From NCBI GenBank assembly GCA_014584465.1, contig JACTMU010000094.1, positions 92,589 to 156,588 on the forward strand: 64,000 nt of DNA. Reading direction: 5' to 3'. Shown here in pieces: positions 1 through 13,656 of the stretch; position 1 is the stretch's first letter, and each line of letters begins with the position of its first letter. The notes under the pieces were generated by a model. That model was given only the letters and a program-made list of their open reading frames with translations, did not search any database and was not told the origin of the DNA. The position numbers were made by a program, and so were the translations under genes. This stretch comes from Pseudomonadota bacterium (GTDB lineage: Bacteria; Bdellovibrionota; Bdellovibrionia; Bdellovibrionales; JACTMU01).

Positions 1-375
1 ACGTGAGGATTTTCTTAGTGCTGTCACAAAGGCTCAGAAGATTCGACATGAGGCTGAGGAACGCCATAGCGAGATTCAAACACGGCTTAATCGTCTTAAG
101 CAAGAAGAGGGGCAAAACCGTCAGCGAGCTCACGAAGAGGCTGAGAGTTACAAACGTCATCTTCTGCAGGAGGCAACGAACATCGCCAAAGGTGTAGAAG
201 AAGAGAGTAGCAGGATGGTCCAAGTCGAGAAAGCCAAAGCGCTGGCGAAGGTTCGTGAAGAGCTCATTCAGGAGTCGATGAAACAGGCGCGCGAAAAACT
301 ATCCAAGAGCCTGGAAAATCAAGATCAAGATCGTTTACAGTCTGAGTTTATTGAGAAGATTCAGGTGGTGCGGCC

Positions 376-379
<4 letters not shown>
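1..379 (+). CDS. atpF: ATP synthase F0 subunit b, C-terminal part (start outside window)
   Basis: Partial gene, read in the frame starting at base 2; about 125 residues are visible. The product is a long charged helix rich in E, K, R and Q with repeated short segments such as EEAESYKRHLLQEA, as expected for the peripheral-stalk b subunit that ties F1 to the membrane a subunit. The membrane anchor would lie upstream of the window. It ends in VVRP and its TGA (377-379) overlaps the atpH start codon (ATGA), the usual b-delta coupling in atp operons. The identification rests on helix composition plus position ahead of atpH; the fragment itself has no diagnostic motif. Confidence 0.85.
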
Positions 380-2453
<2,074 letters not shown>

Positions 2454-2472
2454 GTTTGACTGAGAGTCATCA

Positions 2473-4786
<2,314 letters not shown>

Positions 4787-4802
4787 TTTTAGGAAGAGAA
4801 GT

Positions 4803-5213
4803 ATGTTTTTGCTGACACTGGTGACTCCACAAAAGAAGCTTGTAACCGATCTCGATATCGAAGAGGTCTTTGTGCCGGCTTATGCAGGTGAGTTGAACAT
4901 TCTCCCAGGGCACGCGCCACTGATGACAACCCTTCAGCCCGGCGCACTTCGCTATCGAGCTAAGGATTCTGATCGACTTCGTTATGTGGCGATCAGTTGG
5001 GGGTACTGTGAGGTTCACCCTCAAGGGATCAATATTCTTGCAGAGACTGCGGAGTTCCCAGAGGAGATTGACAAAGAGCGTGTGGCTCGCGCTCGAAAGA
5101 GAGCAGAGGAACTTCTTGTCGATGGAAATCTCAACTTAGACGAAATTGAGAAGTTTCAGAGAAAATATGCTCGCACACTGGTGCGCGCAGAGGTTTCAGA
5201 ACAATCCGAGTGA
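4803..5213 (+). CDS. atpC: ATP synthase F1 subunit epsilon
   Basis: 136 residues. The N-terminal beta-sandwich includes the family marker ELNILPGHAPLMT, and the C-terminal two-helix part includes ARARKRAEELL. Epsilon binds gamma and can inhibit ATP hydrolysis. It is the last recognised atp gene here; the following unknown gene overlaps its stop codon (GTGA), so the transcript probably continues. The a and c subunit genes are not in the window. Confidence 0.95.
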   Translation: MFLLTLVTPQKKLVTDLDIEEVFVPAYAGELNILPGHAPLMTTLQPGALRYRAKDSDRLRYVAISWGYCEVHPQGINILAETAEFPEEIDKERVARARKRAEELLVDGNLNLDEIEKFQRKYARTLVRAEVSEQSE

Positions 5214-5827
5214 AGAATCTCCATTGGGATCTTGATCTTTTACCCAATCGAGAAAAGATTTGCTATAAGAGCCGATTTGGAGAACTTGGACTTCGCTTTC
5301 AAAAAGATTCAACCGGTCAGTTTTGCCAACTTCAAGGGGATGTAGAGTTTTCAATAAAGGGTTTTGGGCTCGTTGACTTCTCCTTTGAACAAACTTGGGA
5401 TTGCCTTGCGCAATCCTTTCACTATAAAGAGACCGATCGTCGAAGAGACCGATCTCATCAGTGGAGAATCTCTCCAGAAAAGAACTCCAGCCAGGTCACC
5501 ATTGAAACGGATTCTCGAGTGTTTTCCACTCATGAAGCTTACACGGAGATATTTTCACCACTTCAACTCTTTTTTTGGATGGCGAGTGGGCAAATGCCGA
5601 GTGAATCCGATTCTATTTTTTCCAATGTGCTATCTAAGAAGAAAATTGAACTCGTAGAGATCCGTAAAGTTTTTCAAAATGATGGAACCTACTTTTTACG
5701 ATTGAGATTCCCCGACGGTTCACAAATGATCTTAAAACAGATAAAATTTTGGATTGATCCAGAGACGAACCGAATGGTTCGTCTTCAACTCGGCTCGGTG
5801 CCAGGTTCCTTTTGCGTGTCACAGTAG
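5210..5827 (+). CDS. Hypothetical protein translationally coupled to atpC
   Basis: 205 residues from a GTG start that overlaps the atpC stop (GTGA), so translation is probably coupled. No signal peptide or membrane segment is visible. The middle and C-terminal parts look like beta-strand-rich sequence with alternating charged and aromatic residues (for example FLRLRFPDGSQMILKQ). I do not recognise a family. The last codons (SVPGSFCVSQ) are formed by a copy of the GTGCCAGGTTCC repeat, so the original C-terminus may have been replaced. Location suggests only co-expression with ATP synthase. Confidence 0.7.
   Translation: MKNLHWDLDLLPNREKICYKSRFGELGLRFQKDSTGQFCQLQGDVEFSIKGFGLVDFSFEQTWDCLAQSFHYKETDRRRDRSHQWRISPEKNSSQVTIETDSRVFSTHEAYTEIFSPLQLFFWMASGQMPSESDSIFSNVLSKKKIELVEIRKVFQNDGTYFLRLRFPDGSQMILKQIKFWIDPETNRMVRLQLGSVPGSFCVSQ
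5798..5815 (+). repeat. REP-like element, copy 1a
   Basis: GTGCCAGGTTCCTTTTGC lies inside the 3' end of the gene that follows atpC and supplies its last codons. It matches the reverse complement of the elements at 5981-6000 and 51960-51981 with few changes; the core GTGCCAGGTTCC is identical in all four copies. It faces copy 1b about 165 bp downstream. Confidence 0.75.
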
Positions 5828-5883
5828 GTCAAAAAATGAGTTATCTAGGGGCTGTCCGGTAATTCGCTTTTTGATCGATTTTG

Positions 5884-5898
5884 ATAAGTTTTTCTTAT
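5884..5898 (+). repeat. 15-bp palindrome ATAAGTTTTTCTTAT, copy 1
   Basis: ATAAG and CTTAT arms around five T. The same 15 bp, followed by two variable bases and CGAG, occurs reverse-complemented at 19646-19660. Both copies lie between convergently transcribed genes, so it is not a promoter operator here, although its T-N11-A form resembles a LysR-type site. Confidence 0.65.
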
Positions 5899-5980
5899 AC
5901 CGAGGCGGGCCGACGAAGGGCTAGCCAGAGGCGCTAACTCCCTATCTAGCCGCCAAGTGGTTTGAATAGCTAGATGCGTC

Positions 5981-6000
5981 CAGCATTTGGAACCTGGCAC
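5981..6000 (-). repeat. REP-like element, copy 1b
   Basis: CAGCATTTGGAACCTGGCAC, in inverted orientation to copy 1a. It ends one base before the stop codon of the minus-strand gene at 6002. Seventeen of 20 bases match the consensus seen at 51961-51980. The interval between 1a and 1b also holds AGGGGCTGTCCGGTAATTCG, whose start looks like an insertion-sequence end, but no transposase is present. Confidence 0.75.
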
Positions 6001-6001
6001 C

Positions 6002-6775
6002 TTAATATTCGAGTTTAAGACCTGCTCCAAATTGAAGATCAGAACCTAAATCGGCCACTTCGGTTGTTGCGCCATCACTCATAAAGCTTCGAAGTTCCAA
6101 ATAGAGGTAGGCATTCTCCAAACCAAACTCGATGTAGGACTCTTCAGATGCATGTGAGTTCATCCAATTCAGTTGAACCAACAGACCAAGACCAAAATAG
6201 CCGTTTATGCTCGTTGTGGCGTCAACCATGTTCGTCTCCACTCCCGTCGAAGCCGCAAAAACCTCTTTATAGGCCATTTGATAGGCCCCGAGAAAAAAAT
6301 AGGGGGCCACATAGGGCTGAGCCATAAGCGTATCTAGAGCATAGGTAAATTGAAGGCGATAGGGAATGATTTCAATGTCGGTATGATCAGTGGATGTTTC
6401 ATAACGGTTTCGATAAAGGCCCGTTCCCAATTCAATTGCGGGAGATCCCATGGGCGTGTTCCATGAAAAACCGAAGCTGATATCGACAAGTGAGGTCTCA
6501 GGAGTACCATAAGAGTCCTCGATCGAATTCAAGACATAGGAGGAACGATAAGAGTCGGGATAATACTGACTTAAACCGACGGAGAAAAGAACACCCCAGG
6601 AGTCCCGTCTTCGATCGTATTCGGTAAGCTCGCCAGAAGTTTCAAAGAGCATCTCTCTTCCAGGGGTTTCAACTTCCACAAGCTCATCAGGAAATGGCAT
6701 GGGTTGCCCAGATGCTACCGGGCTCTGAAACGCAACAGTGAGCATGAAGAAAGTCGACTTGAGTCCAAATTTCAC
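6002..6775 (-). CDS. Probable outer-membrane beta-barrel protein
   Basis: 257 residues from a GTG at 6775 preceded by GAGAGGGGG. This start gives a clean signal peptide (VKFGLKSTFFMLTVAF then SPVASGQP) and avoids overlapping the divergent gene, whereas the longest frame (to 6838) would overlap it. The mature part alternates aromatic and polar residues in short strands (PYVAPYFFLGAYQMAYKEVF, AYLYLELRSF) and ends GAGLKLEY with a terminal tyrosine, the pattern of a small outer-membrane barrel recognised by Bam. No specific family is recognised. Confidence 0.65.
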   Translation of the reverse strand: MKFGLKSTFFMLTVAFQSPVASGQPMPFPDELVEVETPGREMLFETSGELTEYDRRRDSWGVLFSVGLSQYYPDSYRSSYVLNSIEDSYGTPETSLVDISFGFSWNTPMGSPAIELGTGLYRNRYETSTDHTDIEIIPYRLQFTYALDTLMAQPYVAPYFFLGAYQMAYKEVFAASTGVETNMVDATTSINGYFGLGLLVQLNWMNSHASEESYIEFGLENAYLYLELRSFMSDGATTEVADLGSDLQFGAGLKLEY

Positions 6776-6818
6776 TGAGTAAGACCCCCTCTCTATAGAG
6801 TGTGCTAAAATCTTTATC

Positions 6819-8420
6819 ATGTGTATCACTAAATGCATCTTCCTGGTCGTCGTATTGCATTTGCTTGGGGTTCTATCGGCCGAAAGTTCTGAAAACCACG
6901 AAGTTGAATTAGATCAAAGGCCGGTCCACTCTGTGGACTCACTTACGATTCGAGACCAAATCGGTCAGATGCTCTTCATTGGGTTTGCAGGAGTTCATTT
7001 AAACGATGATTTGAAGCGCCGTCTTGACCATCTTCGACCTGGTGGAATTGTAGTCTATTCAAGAAACATTCAATCGGCCCTGCAAATTGCAAAGCTTAAC
7101 TATGACGTTCAAAAATGGGCCAAAAAAAATGGACTTCCTCCCCTCTTGATTGCCATTGATCAGGAGGGTGGATCAGTCAGTCGAATTCGTTTGAATCCAC
7201 CTCTACCCAGTGGATTTGCTCTTGGATACACACAAGACCCATCACTGACGGAAGAGATGGGACGAACCACCGGAAAGTTCCTATCACTGCTTGGATTTAA
7301 TATGAATTTAGCACCTGTTGTGGACCTCAATCGAGGAGGAGACAACACCTTTCTCAAAAGCCGTTCCTTTGGAAGTGATCCAAAAGAGGTTGGAGTTCTC
7401 ACAGCATCTTACGCGAAAGGGTTAAAAAGTGCAGGAGTGATACCAACAGCAAAACATTTCCCCGGTCACGGCCAAGTCTCTACGGATTCTCATTTGCAAA
7501 CACCTTCAAATCGGAACAGTTATGAATCTTTGAAAGAGACAGATCTTGTTCCATTTAAGAAATTGACTGACTTGAGCTCTTACGTGGCAGTGATGGTTGG
7601 TCACATCTCGTATCCAAAGATAGATCAGAGTCGACTTCCTGCCACCTACTCATCAATATTGGTCGATGGAATATTAAGAAAGGCCATGAATTTTCGAGGC
7701 CTAGTCCTAACCGATGACATCGAAATGGGCGGTGCGGGAGTGTTTCGAAATGTTGGGGAAAGAGCTGTGGAAAGTCTTCGAGCCGGGACGGATATGATCA
7801 TGATTGCGTGGTCTTGGAAGGCTCAGACAAGGGCCTTGGAGGCGATTCAAAAGGCAATAGCCAATGGAAATCTCAGTCGTCAAAGACTCAGATCGAGTGT
7901 GGAGCGAATACTTGCCACAAAGAACCATTACGACCATGAAGATGTTTCAGCCCCAACTCTCCAGGAGTTGAAAGAACAGGCCGAGAGGTTGAACTTCGAG
8001 GAGCTGACGGCGAACATCATTCGAAAGAACATAAGAAGATCGTTAAAGGCGCTGCCGGAGCTTCATCGCGGCAGTTGTTTCGACCAACAGGTCATTCTAT
8101 TTTCTGCCGTCCATGAATTTCGAGAAGGCTTTCAGAGAATCCGTAAGAATCGTATTCAAATCAGGCGCATCAATCAGGAGACCGTAGATAACCTCAAGAG
8201 AGATCTCAAATCTACAAACATATCCACTGTTGTGGTTCATGTCGTTGGACCTCAAACGGCTCGCATGGCCAATGAAATCATATCAAAAGGAGATGGCGAC
8301 ATCATTGTGATCAACGGATATCTCCCAACAGCCATCAGGGCACAGGGTCGAAGTGTCAAGGTCATCAATGTTCTTGCCTATCACGCAAGACTTCCAGAGA
8401 TCTTAGTGCAAGAGCTTTAG
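6819..8420 (+). CDS. nagZ: Beta-N-acetylhexosaminidase, glycoside hydrolase family 3
   Basis: 533 residues. The N-terminus (MCITKCIFLVVVLHLLGVLS) is a signal peptide, so the enzyme should be exported. The GH3 domain runs from about residue 45 to 375, with IDQEGGSVSR near residue 113, KHFPGHGQVSTDSH near 210 (the NagZ-type His/Asp acid-base loop) and LTDDIEMGG containing the catalytic aspartate near 300. About 150 C-terminal residues form a further alpha/beta region that minimal NagZ proteins lack. NagZ enzymes remove GlcNAc from muropeptides during wall recycling; export and extra length suggest wall or glycan breakdown outside the cytoplasm. The ATG is only 43 bp from the divergent GTG at 6775. 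Confidence 0.88.
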   Translation: MCITKCIFLVVVLHLLGVLSAESSENHEVELDQRPVHSVDSLTIRDQIGQMLFIGFAGVHLNDDLKRRLDHLRPGGIVVYSRNIQSALQIAKLNYDVQKWAKKNGLPPLLIAIDQEGGSVSRIRLNPPLPSGFALGYTQDPSLTEEMGRTTGKFLSLLGFNMNLAPVVDLNRGGDNTFLKSRSFGSDPKEVGVLTASYAKGLKSAGVIPTAKHFPGHGQVSTDSHLQTPSNRNSYESLKETDLVPFKKLTDLSSYVAVMVGHISYPKIDQSRLPATYSSILVDGILRKAMNFRGLVLTDDIEMGGAGVFRNVGERAVESLRAGTDMIMIAWSWKAQTRALEAIQKAIANGNLSRQRLRSSVERILATKNHYDHEDVSAPTLQELKEQAERLNFEELTANIIRKNIRRSLKALPELHRGSCFDQQVILFSAVHEFREGFQRIRKNRIQIRRINQETVDNLKRDLKSTNISTVVVHVVGPQTARMANEIISKGDGDIIVINGYLPTAIRAQGRSVKVINVLAYHARLPEILVQEL

Positions 8421-8433
8421 ATTCAGATCCAGA

Positions 8434-11400
8434 TTAAAGTGAAATCAAATAAGTGAGCTCTTCATGGATGTTTGGCCATGCAATGGTGTTCATTCGCACA
8501 ATGAGGCGGCTGTCAGGGGTCAAAGTGTACTTCTTATTCGTTTGAGATGTGAGACGAATGACCTTTTCAGGAGTCAAAGGGGTTCGGTCGGTAAAGGCAA
8601 GAGAGATGGTTTTCATAGCTGAACTGAGATCTCGAATTCCCAAAGTTTTACATTGTTGACGCACCAGCATAAGTCCCATCAAATTGGAAACGGGTTCGGG
8701 AAGAGGTCCAAATTGGTCACGCAAACTCTCTTCAAGAGTCTCCATGACTTCGAGGCTCGAGATCTCAGACATCTTCTTGTAGAATGTAAGACGAAGTCGG
8801 ATGTCGCTAATATAGTTGTCAGGTATCAATGCGGGAATTCGTACGTTGATCTCGGGTTCAAGCTCTTCGACTCCAGGAGCTTCACCTTTCAGAGTGCTGA
8901 GTTCATGTTCGAGAAGATCTAGATAGAGGTCATAACCCACAGCTTCAATGTGTCCTGACTGTTCATCACCTAAAATATTGCCAGCTCCTCTGAGTTCAAG
9001 ATCGTAGTGGGCGATTTGAATTCCACTTCCGAGAGCCGTATTTTCTTGAATGATTTTAAGGCGCTCCTGAGCGTGAGCATCAAGATTCTTATGGTTAGGT
9101 ACGATCAGATAACAATAGGCGCGCTGTTTGCTTCGTCCGACCCTTCCACGGAGTTGGTACAACTGACTGAGTCCAAAGGTGTGAGCGTCATTGATGAACA
9201 TGGTGTTGGCAAGAGGGACATCCATTCCCGATTCAATGATCGTCGTACAAACAAGAACATCAATATCATGATTGAAGAAAGAGAGCATGGTCTTTTCAAG
9301 TTGATCCTCGTCCATCTGTCCATGCCCAATCTTAATTCTAAGTTCAGGAATCAATTGTTGAATCTCTGAAGCTACCCTCTCAATGGTTTGAACACGGTTG
9401 TGAAGAAAGTAGACCTGACCTCCCCTTTGAACTTCAGCCTGTATCGCCTTTCGAATCGTTTCGCCATCAAAGCGACAAAGAAAGGTCCGAGTAGGAAGAC
9501 GGTCCACGGGAGGGGTATTGATCAAGCTCAAATCTCGAATACCCACAAGACTCATATTGAGGGTGCGTGGAATGGGAGTTGCTGAAAGAGTCAATGTGTC
9601 GATTGCTGCCTTAAGCTGCCGGATCTTCTCTTTGTGTTTGACCCCAAACTTATGCTCTTCATCGACAATCAAAAGGCCTAAATTCTTAAAGGCCACATCT
9701 TTGCTAAGAAGTCGATGAGTTCCTATGACAATATCGATTTCTCCAGCTTTAATCATTTGCAGGCGTTTACGAATCTCGGGTGGCGAAACAAAACGATTCA
9801 GGGCGGTAACTCGAGTTGGCCAATCTCGAAACCGATTTTCAAAGGTACGCAGATGCTGAAACGTCAAGACTGTGGTTGGGGCCAAACAGGCAACTTGAAA
9901 GCCATCTTCAACTGCTTTAAATGCTGCGCGCATGGCAACCTCGGTCTTCCCAAATCCTACATCACCACAAATAAGTCGGTCCATCGGAGAATCTGATTCT
10001 GCAAGACCTTTAAGGATGTCGCTGATTGCTCGTAACTGATCGTCCGTTTCATCATAAGGAAAACCATTTTCAAATTTAACAAAGTCGTCACTCACAGAAG
10101 AAAATCGGGGTCTCTGTATTTGTGATCTTTTAGCATAAAGTGAAAGAAGCTCGCTTGCGAGGTCACGAAGATGGTTACGGACCTTGATCTTCGTCTTTTG
10201 CCAATGGTTGCTTCCAAGTTTATCGAGAAGATGGGGGAGATGAGGCCCCGAATAACGTTGAAGCTGAGAAACTCGATAAACAGGAAGATAGAGGCGATCC
10301 CCGTCCTTGTATTTCAATTGAATGAATTCAGCTGGGACATTTTCAACGGTGATGACTTTCAGACCTTCATAAATGCCTATTCCATGATCCACATGGACGA
10401 TGTAGTCACTGGGTTTGAGTTCACCAAATCGTAAAGATTGAACCTCCTTATAGGAAGTTCCGCTAGGAGTTGAAAATCTCCTTTCTCGACGTCCAACGAA
10501 GTCTTCGATTCGCAAGAAGATCAGGCGCTCTTCTGAAAGCCTCAAACTCTCCGAAAGGGGTCGTGGGACAATGTGAACCAGATCAGGGTGGCGACTTTGA
10601 TCTTCACGCCATTGAAACCATTGGTAATCTTCCACAATCTTTGAGTGAAGATGATATCGCTCAAAGGCCAACCTCATCCGCTGGGCTTGGGAAACGGTGT
10701 GAGAGGAGATAAAGATCTGATATCCCGCCTCTCGCCACTCCTTGATTCTCAAAGCGCCCTCAGGAGATAGAAGCTCGTGATCCTTATTGAGTTTTGAAAA
10801 CTCCGCAATGTTCGAAGTCGAATAGTTGCGCGTCTGGCCAACTTCACCTTCTTGATGAATGTGAATCCGAGAAAGATTGATGGTCTGTTGTGAGAGATTT
10901 TGACGGAGTTGCTCCATGTTGATGAAAAGTGAATTCAAATTCGGAGAGATTGGTTGGTTCTGTGTTCGTTGTTCCTCTTCCTTAAGAGTTTTCAAGAACT
11001 GATCAGCCTTCTTATGGATTTCGATGGGATCGATCCACCAAATCGAAAGAGGTTTCTGAAAAAAATCGAGTGGTTGACTCAATTCCTCATAGATTAAAGG
11101 AAGAAAAAAGTCGATCTCTGGAAAATCCTGTCCTTGAATGAAGTGAAAGAGGAAGGGCTTGGATCCCTCCTCTAAAACATTGCGACGTAAGAAATCGCCT
11201 TGAATTCTCTCAACCAAATGGGTGCGATCATCATCGAGATAAAGCGCCTCTTTAACCGGGAGTAAGATCAATGAATCTACGACCTCTTTAGAACGTTGAC
11301 TTTGGGGGTCAAAACAGCGAATGGACTCAATCAAATCGCCATAGAGTTCCAGGCGCAGAGGGAGTGGGTGAGCAGGAGAATAGATGTCAAAGATGGACCC

Positions 11401-11931
11401 TCTCAGGGAGTAGTGACCCAGATCTTCCACCAAGGGGGCTGAGTGATATCCGAGATGGTTCAACTCTCGATGGATCTCTTCGCTCAACTCGTCCCCAACT
11501 GAGAGAGATCGCATATGGCTGGTCATCACCGATACGGGGATGCACTTCTGAAGGAGGGCCTCGACGGAGGTGACAAAGGTCTCTCCTGCTTGGGCCGTGT
11601 AGGCCTTGTGAAACCAGCTGATGCGTTGACTTGCGATCTCACGTTTAGGATAGAGAGCCGAATAGGGAGAGACATCAAAAGTAGGTAACATCGCAACATG
11701 ATGGGCGCCGGATGGGTCAAAAAAGAGGAGGTCTTCACAAAATTGGGATGCTGCCTGGTCGGTGGGGAAGACAATCAGATGGGTTCGTCTTGAAAGGGGG
11801 CCTGGCCACTTTCCAACAAGAGGTGCAAGAAGGAGCGGCGAATTGGTTCCTACAATGTCAAGATGGGCGCAGTCACTGTCGATCGAGGCAACTCGCTCGA
11901 AAACAAGATTGAGAGGTTCAACTGGGTTCAT
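8434..11931 (-). CDS. mfd: Transcription-repair coupling factor
   Basis: 1165 residues from the ATG at 11931; an upstream ATG at 11934 is adjacent, and TATAGGAAA gives the ribosome binding site. Domains in order: UvrB-like N-terminal domains, a CarD-like RNA-polymerase interaction domain (SDYIVHVDHGIGIYEG, near 503), RecG-type motor with P-loop GDVGFGKTEVA near 655 and DEEHKFG near 757, helicase motif QLRGRVGRS, and a C-terminal TRCF domain. Mfd removes RNA polymerase stalled at DNA damage and recruits UvrA. It converges with nagZ with 13 bp between stops. Confidence 0.97.
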   Translation of the reverse strand: MNPVEPLNLVFERVASIDSDCAHLDIVGTNSPLLLAPLVGKWPGPLSRRTHLIVFPTDQAASQFCEDLLFFDPSGAHHVAMLPTFDVSPYSALYPKREIASQRISWFHKAYTAQAGETFVTSVEALLQKCIPVSVMTSHMRSLSVGDELSEEIHRELNHLGYHSAPLVEDLGHYSLRGSIFDIYSPAHPLPLRLELYGDLIESIRCFDPQSQRSKEVVDSLILLPVKEALYLDDDRTHLVERIQGDFLRRNVLEEGSKPFLFHFIQGQDFPEIDFFLPLIYEELSQPLDFFQKPLSIWWIDPIEIHKKADQFLKTLKEEEQRTQNQPISPNLNSLFINMEQLRQNLSQQTINLSRIHIHQEGEVGQTRNYSTSNIAEFSKLNKDHELLSPEGALRIKEWREAGYQIFISSHTVSQAQRMRLAFERYHLHSKIVEDYQWFQWREDQSRHPDLVHIVPRPLSESLRLSEERLIFLRIEDFVGRRERRFSTPSGTSYKEVQSLRFGELKPSDYIVHVDHGIGIYEGLKVITVENVPAEFIQLKYKDGDRLYLPVYRVSQLQRYSGPHLPHLLDKLGSNHWQKTKIKVRNHLRDLASELLSLYAKRSQIQRPRFSSVSDDFVKFENGFPYDETDDQLRAISDILKGLAESDSPMDRLICGDVGFGKTEVAMRAAFKAVEDGFQVACLAPTTVLTFQHLRTFENRFRDWPTRVTALNRFVSPPEIRKRLQMIKAGEIDIVIGTHRLLSKDVAFKNLGLLIVDEEHKFGVKHKEKIRQLKAAIDTLTLSATPIPRTLNMSLVGIRDLSLINTPPVDRLPTRTFLCRFDGETIRKAIQAEVQRGGQVYFLHNRVQTIERVASEIQQLIPELRIKIGHGQMDEDQLEKTMLSFFNHDIDVLVCTTIIESGMDVPLANTMFINDAHTFGLSQLYQLRGRVGRSKQRAYCYLIVPNHKNLDAHAQERLKIIQENTALGSGIQIAHYDLELRGAGNILGDEQSGHIEAVGYDLYLDLLEHELSTLKGEAPGVEELEPEINVRIPALIPDNYISDIRLRLTFYKKMSEISSLEVMETLEESLRDQFGPLPEPVSNLMGLMLVRQQCKTLGIRDLSSAMKTISLAFTDRTPLTPEKVIRLTSQTNKKYTLTPDSRLIVRMNTIAWPNIHEELTYLISL

Positions 11932-12035
11932 CATTTTCCTATAATGACGCTTAGCGCTTTTTTGTAGCGAAGTGTTTGGCCATGATCGCAACTCTCTACC
12001 TAGCATGGAATCTTTGAGGAGAGTAGAGGTTGTTC

Positions 12036-12064
12036 TTGGAATGTTTTGCCTCGCTCAGTATAAG
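12036..12064 (+). promoter_or_regulatory. Predicted sigma-70 promoter of the nuo operon
   Basis: TTGGAA (12036-12041), a 17-bp spacer, then TATAAG (12059-12064), 34 bp upstream of the nuoA ATG at 12099. The mfd start lies on the other strand at 11931, so this is the only intergenic room for a nuo promoter. Predicted by eye from the -35/-10 match. Confidence 0.5.
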
Positions 12065-12098
12065 GAGCTATATTCAGAATCAAAAATGGAGAGTTCAT

Positions 12099-12467
12099 AT
12101 GGTGCCTCTCATAGCGATTATGGTCATTACGGTCTTAGCGACTCTCTTTGGAGCGGCTCTACTCTTTTTTGTCTCTAAAGTGGGCCCAAAAGTTAAGATC
12201 TCAGAGATCAAGTCCCTTTCCTATGAGTGTGGGCTTGTGGGGGAAGAGAAGAAGAGCACGAAGGTCTCAGTTAAGTTCTATCTAGTCGCCATCCTCTTTA
12301 TCCTCTTTGACATTGAGATCATCTTTCTTTATCCCTGGGCTATCATTTACAACGATATGTTAACCACAAACGCAGTTTTCATTTTTTCAGAGATGATGGT
12401 CTTTATGGCCGTGCTTTTGTTTGGACTCTTCTACGTATGGCGATCGGGAGCATTGAGGTGGGATTGA
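12099..12467 (+). CDS. nuoA: NADH-quinone oxidoreductase subunit A
   Basis: 122 residues from the ATG at 12099, preceded by GGAGAG; an earlier in-frame start would add 23 unconvincing residues. Three membrane segments, with the loop motif SYECGL and the later FDIEIIFLYPWA that mark NuoA. It belongs to the membrane arm of complex I near the quinone site. nuoB, which normally follows, is absent; nuoH starts 7 bp downstream. Confidence 0.95.
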   Translation: MVPLIAIMVITVLATLFGAALLFFVSKVGPKVKISEIKSLSYECGLVGEEKKSTKVSVKFYLVAILFILFDIEIIFLYPWAIIYNDMLTTNAVFIFSEMMVFMAVLLFGLFYVWRSGALRWD

Positions 12468-12474
12468 TGCAGGA

Positions 12475-13653
12475 ATGGATTGGTTAAATATGGGTCAGGA
12501 CGGGTTTGAAACCACGATCAATCTCATCAAGCTGTTGCTCATTTTTTTGGCAATGATTCAGGCTGTTCCAGTCTTGGTTTGGGTGGAAAGGCGAGGATCG
12601 GCGTTCATACAGGATCGATTCGGCCCCAATCGTGTTGGTCCTCTTGGTTTAATGCAACTTTTGGCAGACGCAGTTAAATTTATTTTTAAAGAAGAATTTT
12701 CTCCCAACAAGAGCGTGCGCGCTATCTATTATATGGCTCCTGTGGCCGCACTGGTTCCTGCGGCGCTCGCTCTTGGGGCACTACCGCTCTCCACGCCGAT
12801 TCATGTAGCGCCTTTTGAGTGGCTGGGGAGGAGCTGGGGGCCCTACACATTTGAGATGCAGAGTTTTGATATCCCAGTTGGGATCGTCTACGTTTTGGCA
12901 GCCTCCTCTTTGGGGGTCTATGGCCTTCTTTTGGCAGGTTGGGGTTCAAGCAATAAGTATTCACTGATGGGAGCTCTCAGAGCCAGCGCTCAGATGATGA
13001 GTTATGAGCTCTCCTTGGGACTTTCAGTTGTGGGAACAATTCTCGTATTTGGTTCTCTTGATTTTCATACCATCATTAAGGCTCAAGAAGGCTTCATGCA
13101 TTTCCATCTTTTTGGAAGTGAAATTCAGATTTTTCTTCCCAATTGGGGCATCTTTTATCAACCATTGGCAGCCATTATCTTTGTGGTCGCTGTTTTTGCC
13201 GAGAGCAATCGACTTCCATTTGATCTTCCCGAGGCCGAGGGCGAGCTTGTTGCAGGATTTCATACCGAATACGGTGGATTTAAGTTGCTCCTCTTTTTTA
13301 TGGGTGAGTATGGTCACATGATCGTTGCGTCGGGACTCTTTTCCATCTTCTATTTGGGAGGATATGGACTTCCTTGGGTGGATACGATCACAGTGACTGA
13401 GTTTTTTTCAGGAATCTTTTCTCATTCTACCACTGCCAGTATCGTGACCTCTATTTTCTATTTAGTTCTCTTTCTCATAAAGATTGCCCTTTTCATTTGG
13501 CTATTTATGTGGGTACGGTGGAGCTTGCCACGATTTAAATATGATCGGCTTATGGATTTGGGGTGGAAAACATTGATGCCTCTAGCGCTTTTCAACATCA
13601 TCTTGACGGCTTCGATTATGTTTTTAGCACATTTCATTCATTGGGGAGTGTAG
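12475..13653 (+). CDS. nuoH: NADH-quinone oxidoreductase subunit H
   Basis: 392 residues with about eight membrane segments. Family markers are VWVERRGSAFIQDRFGPNR near the N-terminus and NRLPFDLPEAEGELVAGFH in the middle. NuoH forms part of the quinone-binding cavity joining the peripheral and membrane arms. The ATG follows GCAGGA. It is longer than many NuoH proteins because of a loop around residues 95-135 (APFEWLGRSWGPYTFEMQSF). Confidence 0.96.
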   Translation: MDWLNMGQDGFETTINLIKLLLIFLAMIQAVPVLVWVERRGSAFIQDRFGPNRVGPLGLMQLLADAVKFIFKEEFSPNKSVRAIYYMAPVAALVPAALALGALPLSTPIHVAPFEWLGRSWGPYTFEMQSFDIPVGIVYVLAASSLGVYGLLLAGWGSSNKYSLMGALRASAQMMSYELSLGLSVVGTILVFGSLDFHTIIKAQEGFMHFHLFGSEIQIFLPNWGIFYQPLAAIIFVVAVFAESNRLPFDLPEAEGELVAGFHTEYGGFKLLLFFMGEYGHMIVASGLFSIFYLGGYGLPWVDTITVTEFFSGIFSHSTTASIVTSIFYLVLFLIKIALFIWLFMWVRWSLPRFKYDRLMDLGWKTLMPLALFNIILTASIMFLAHFIHWGV

Positions 13654-13656
13654 GGA

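Noticed and set aside
5884..5898. LysR-type operator
   Set aside because: It lies between two convergent gene ends with no promoter to control, and recurs at another such junction.
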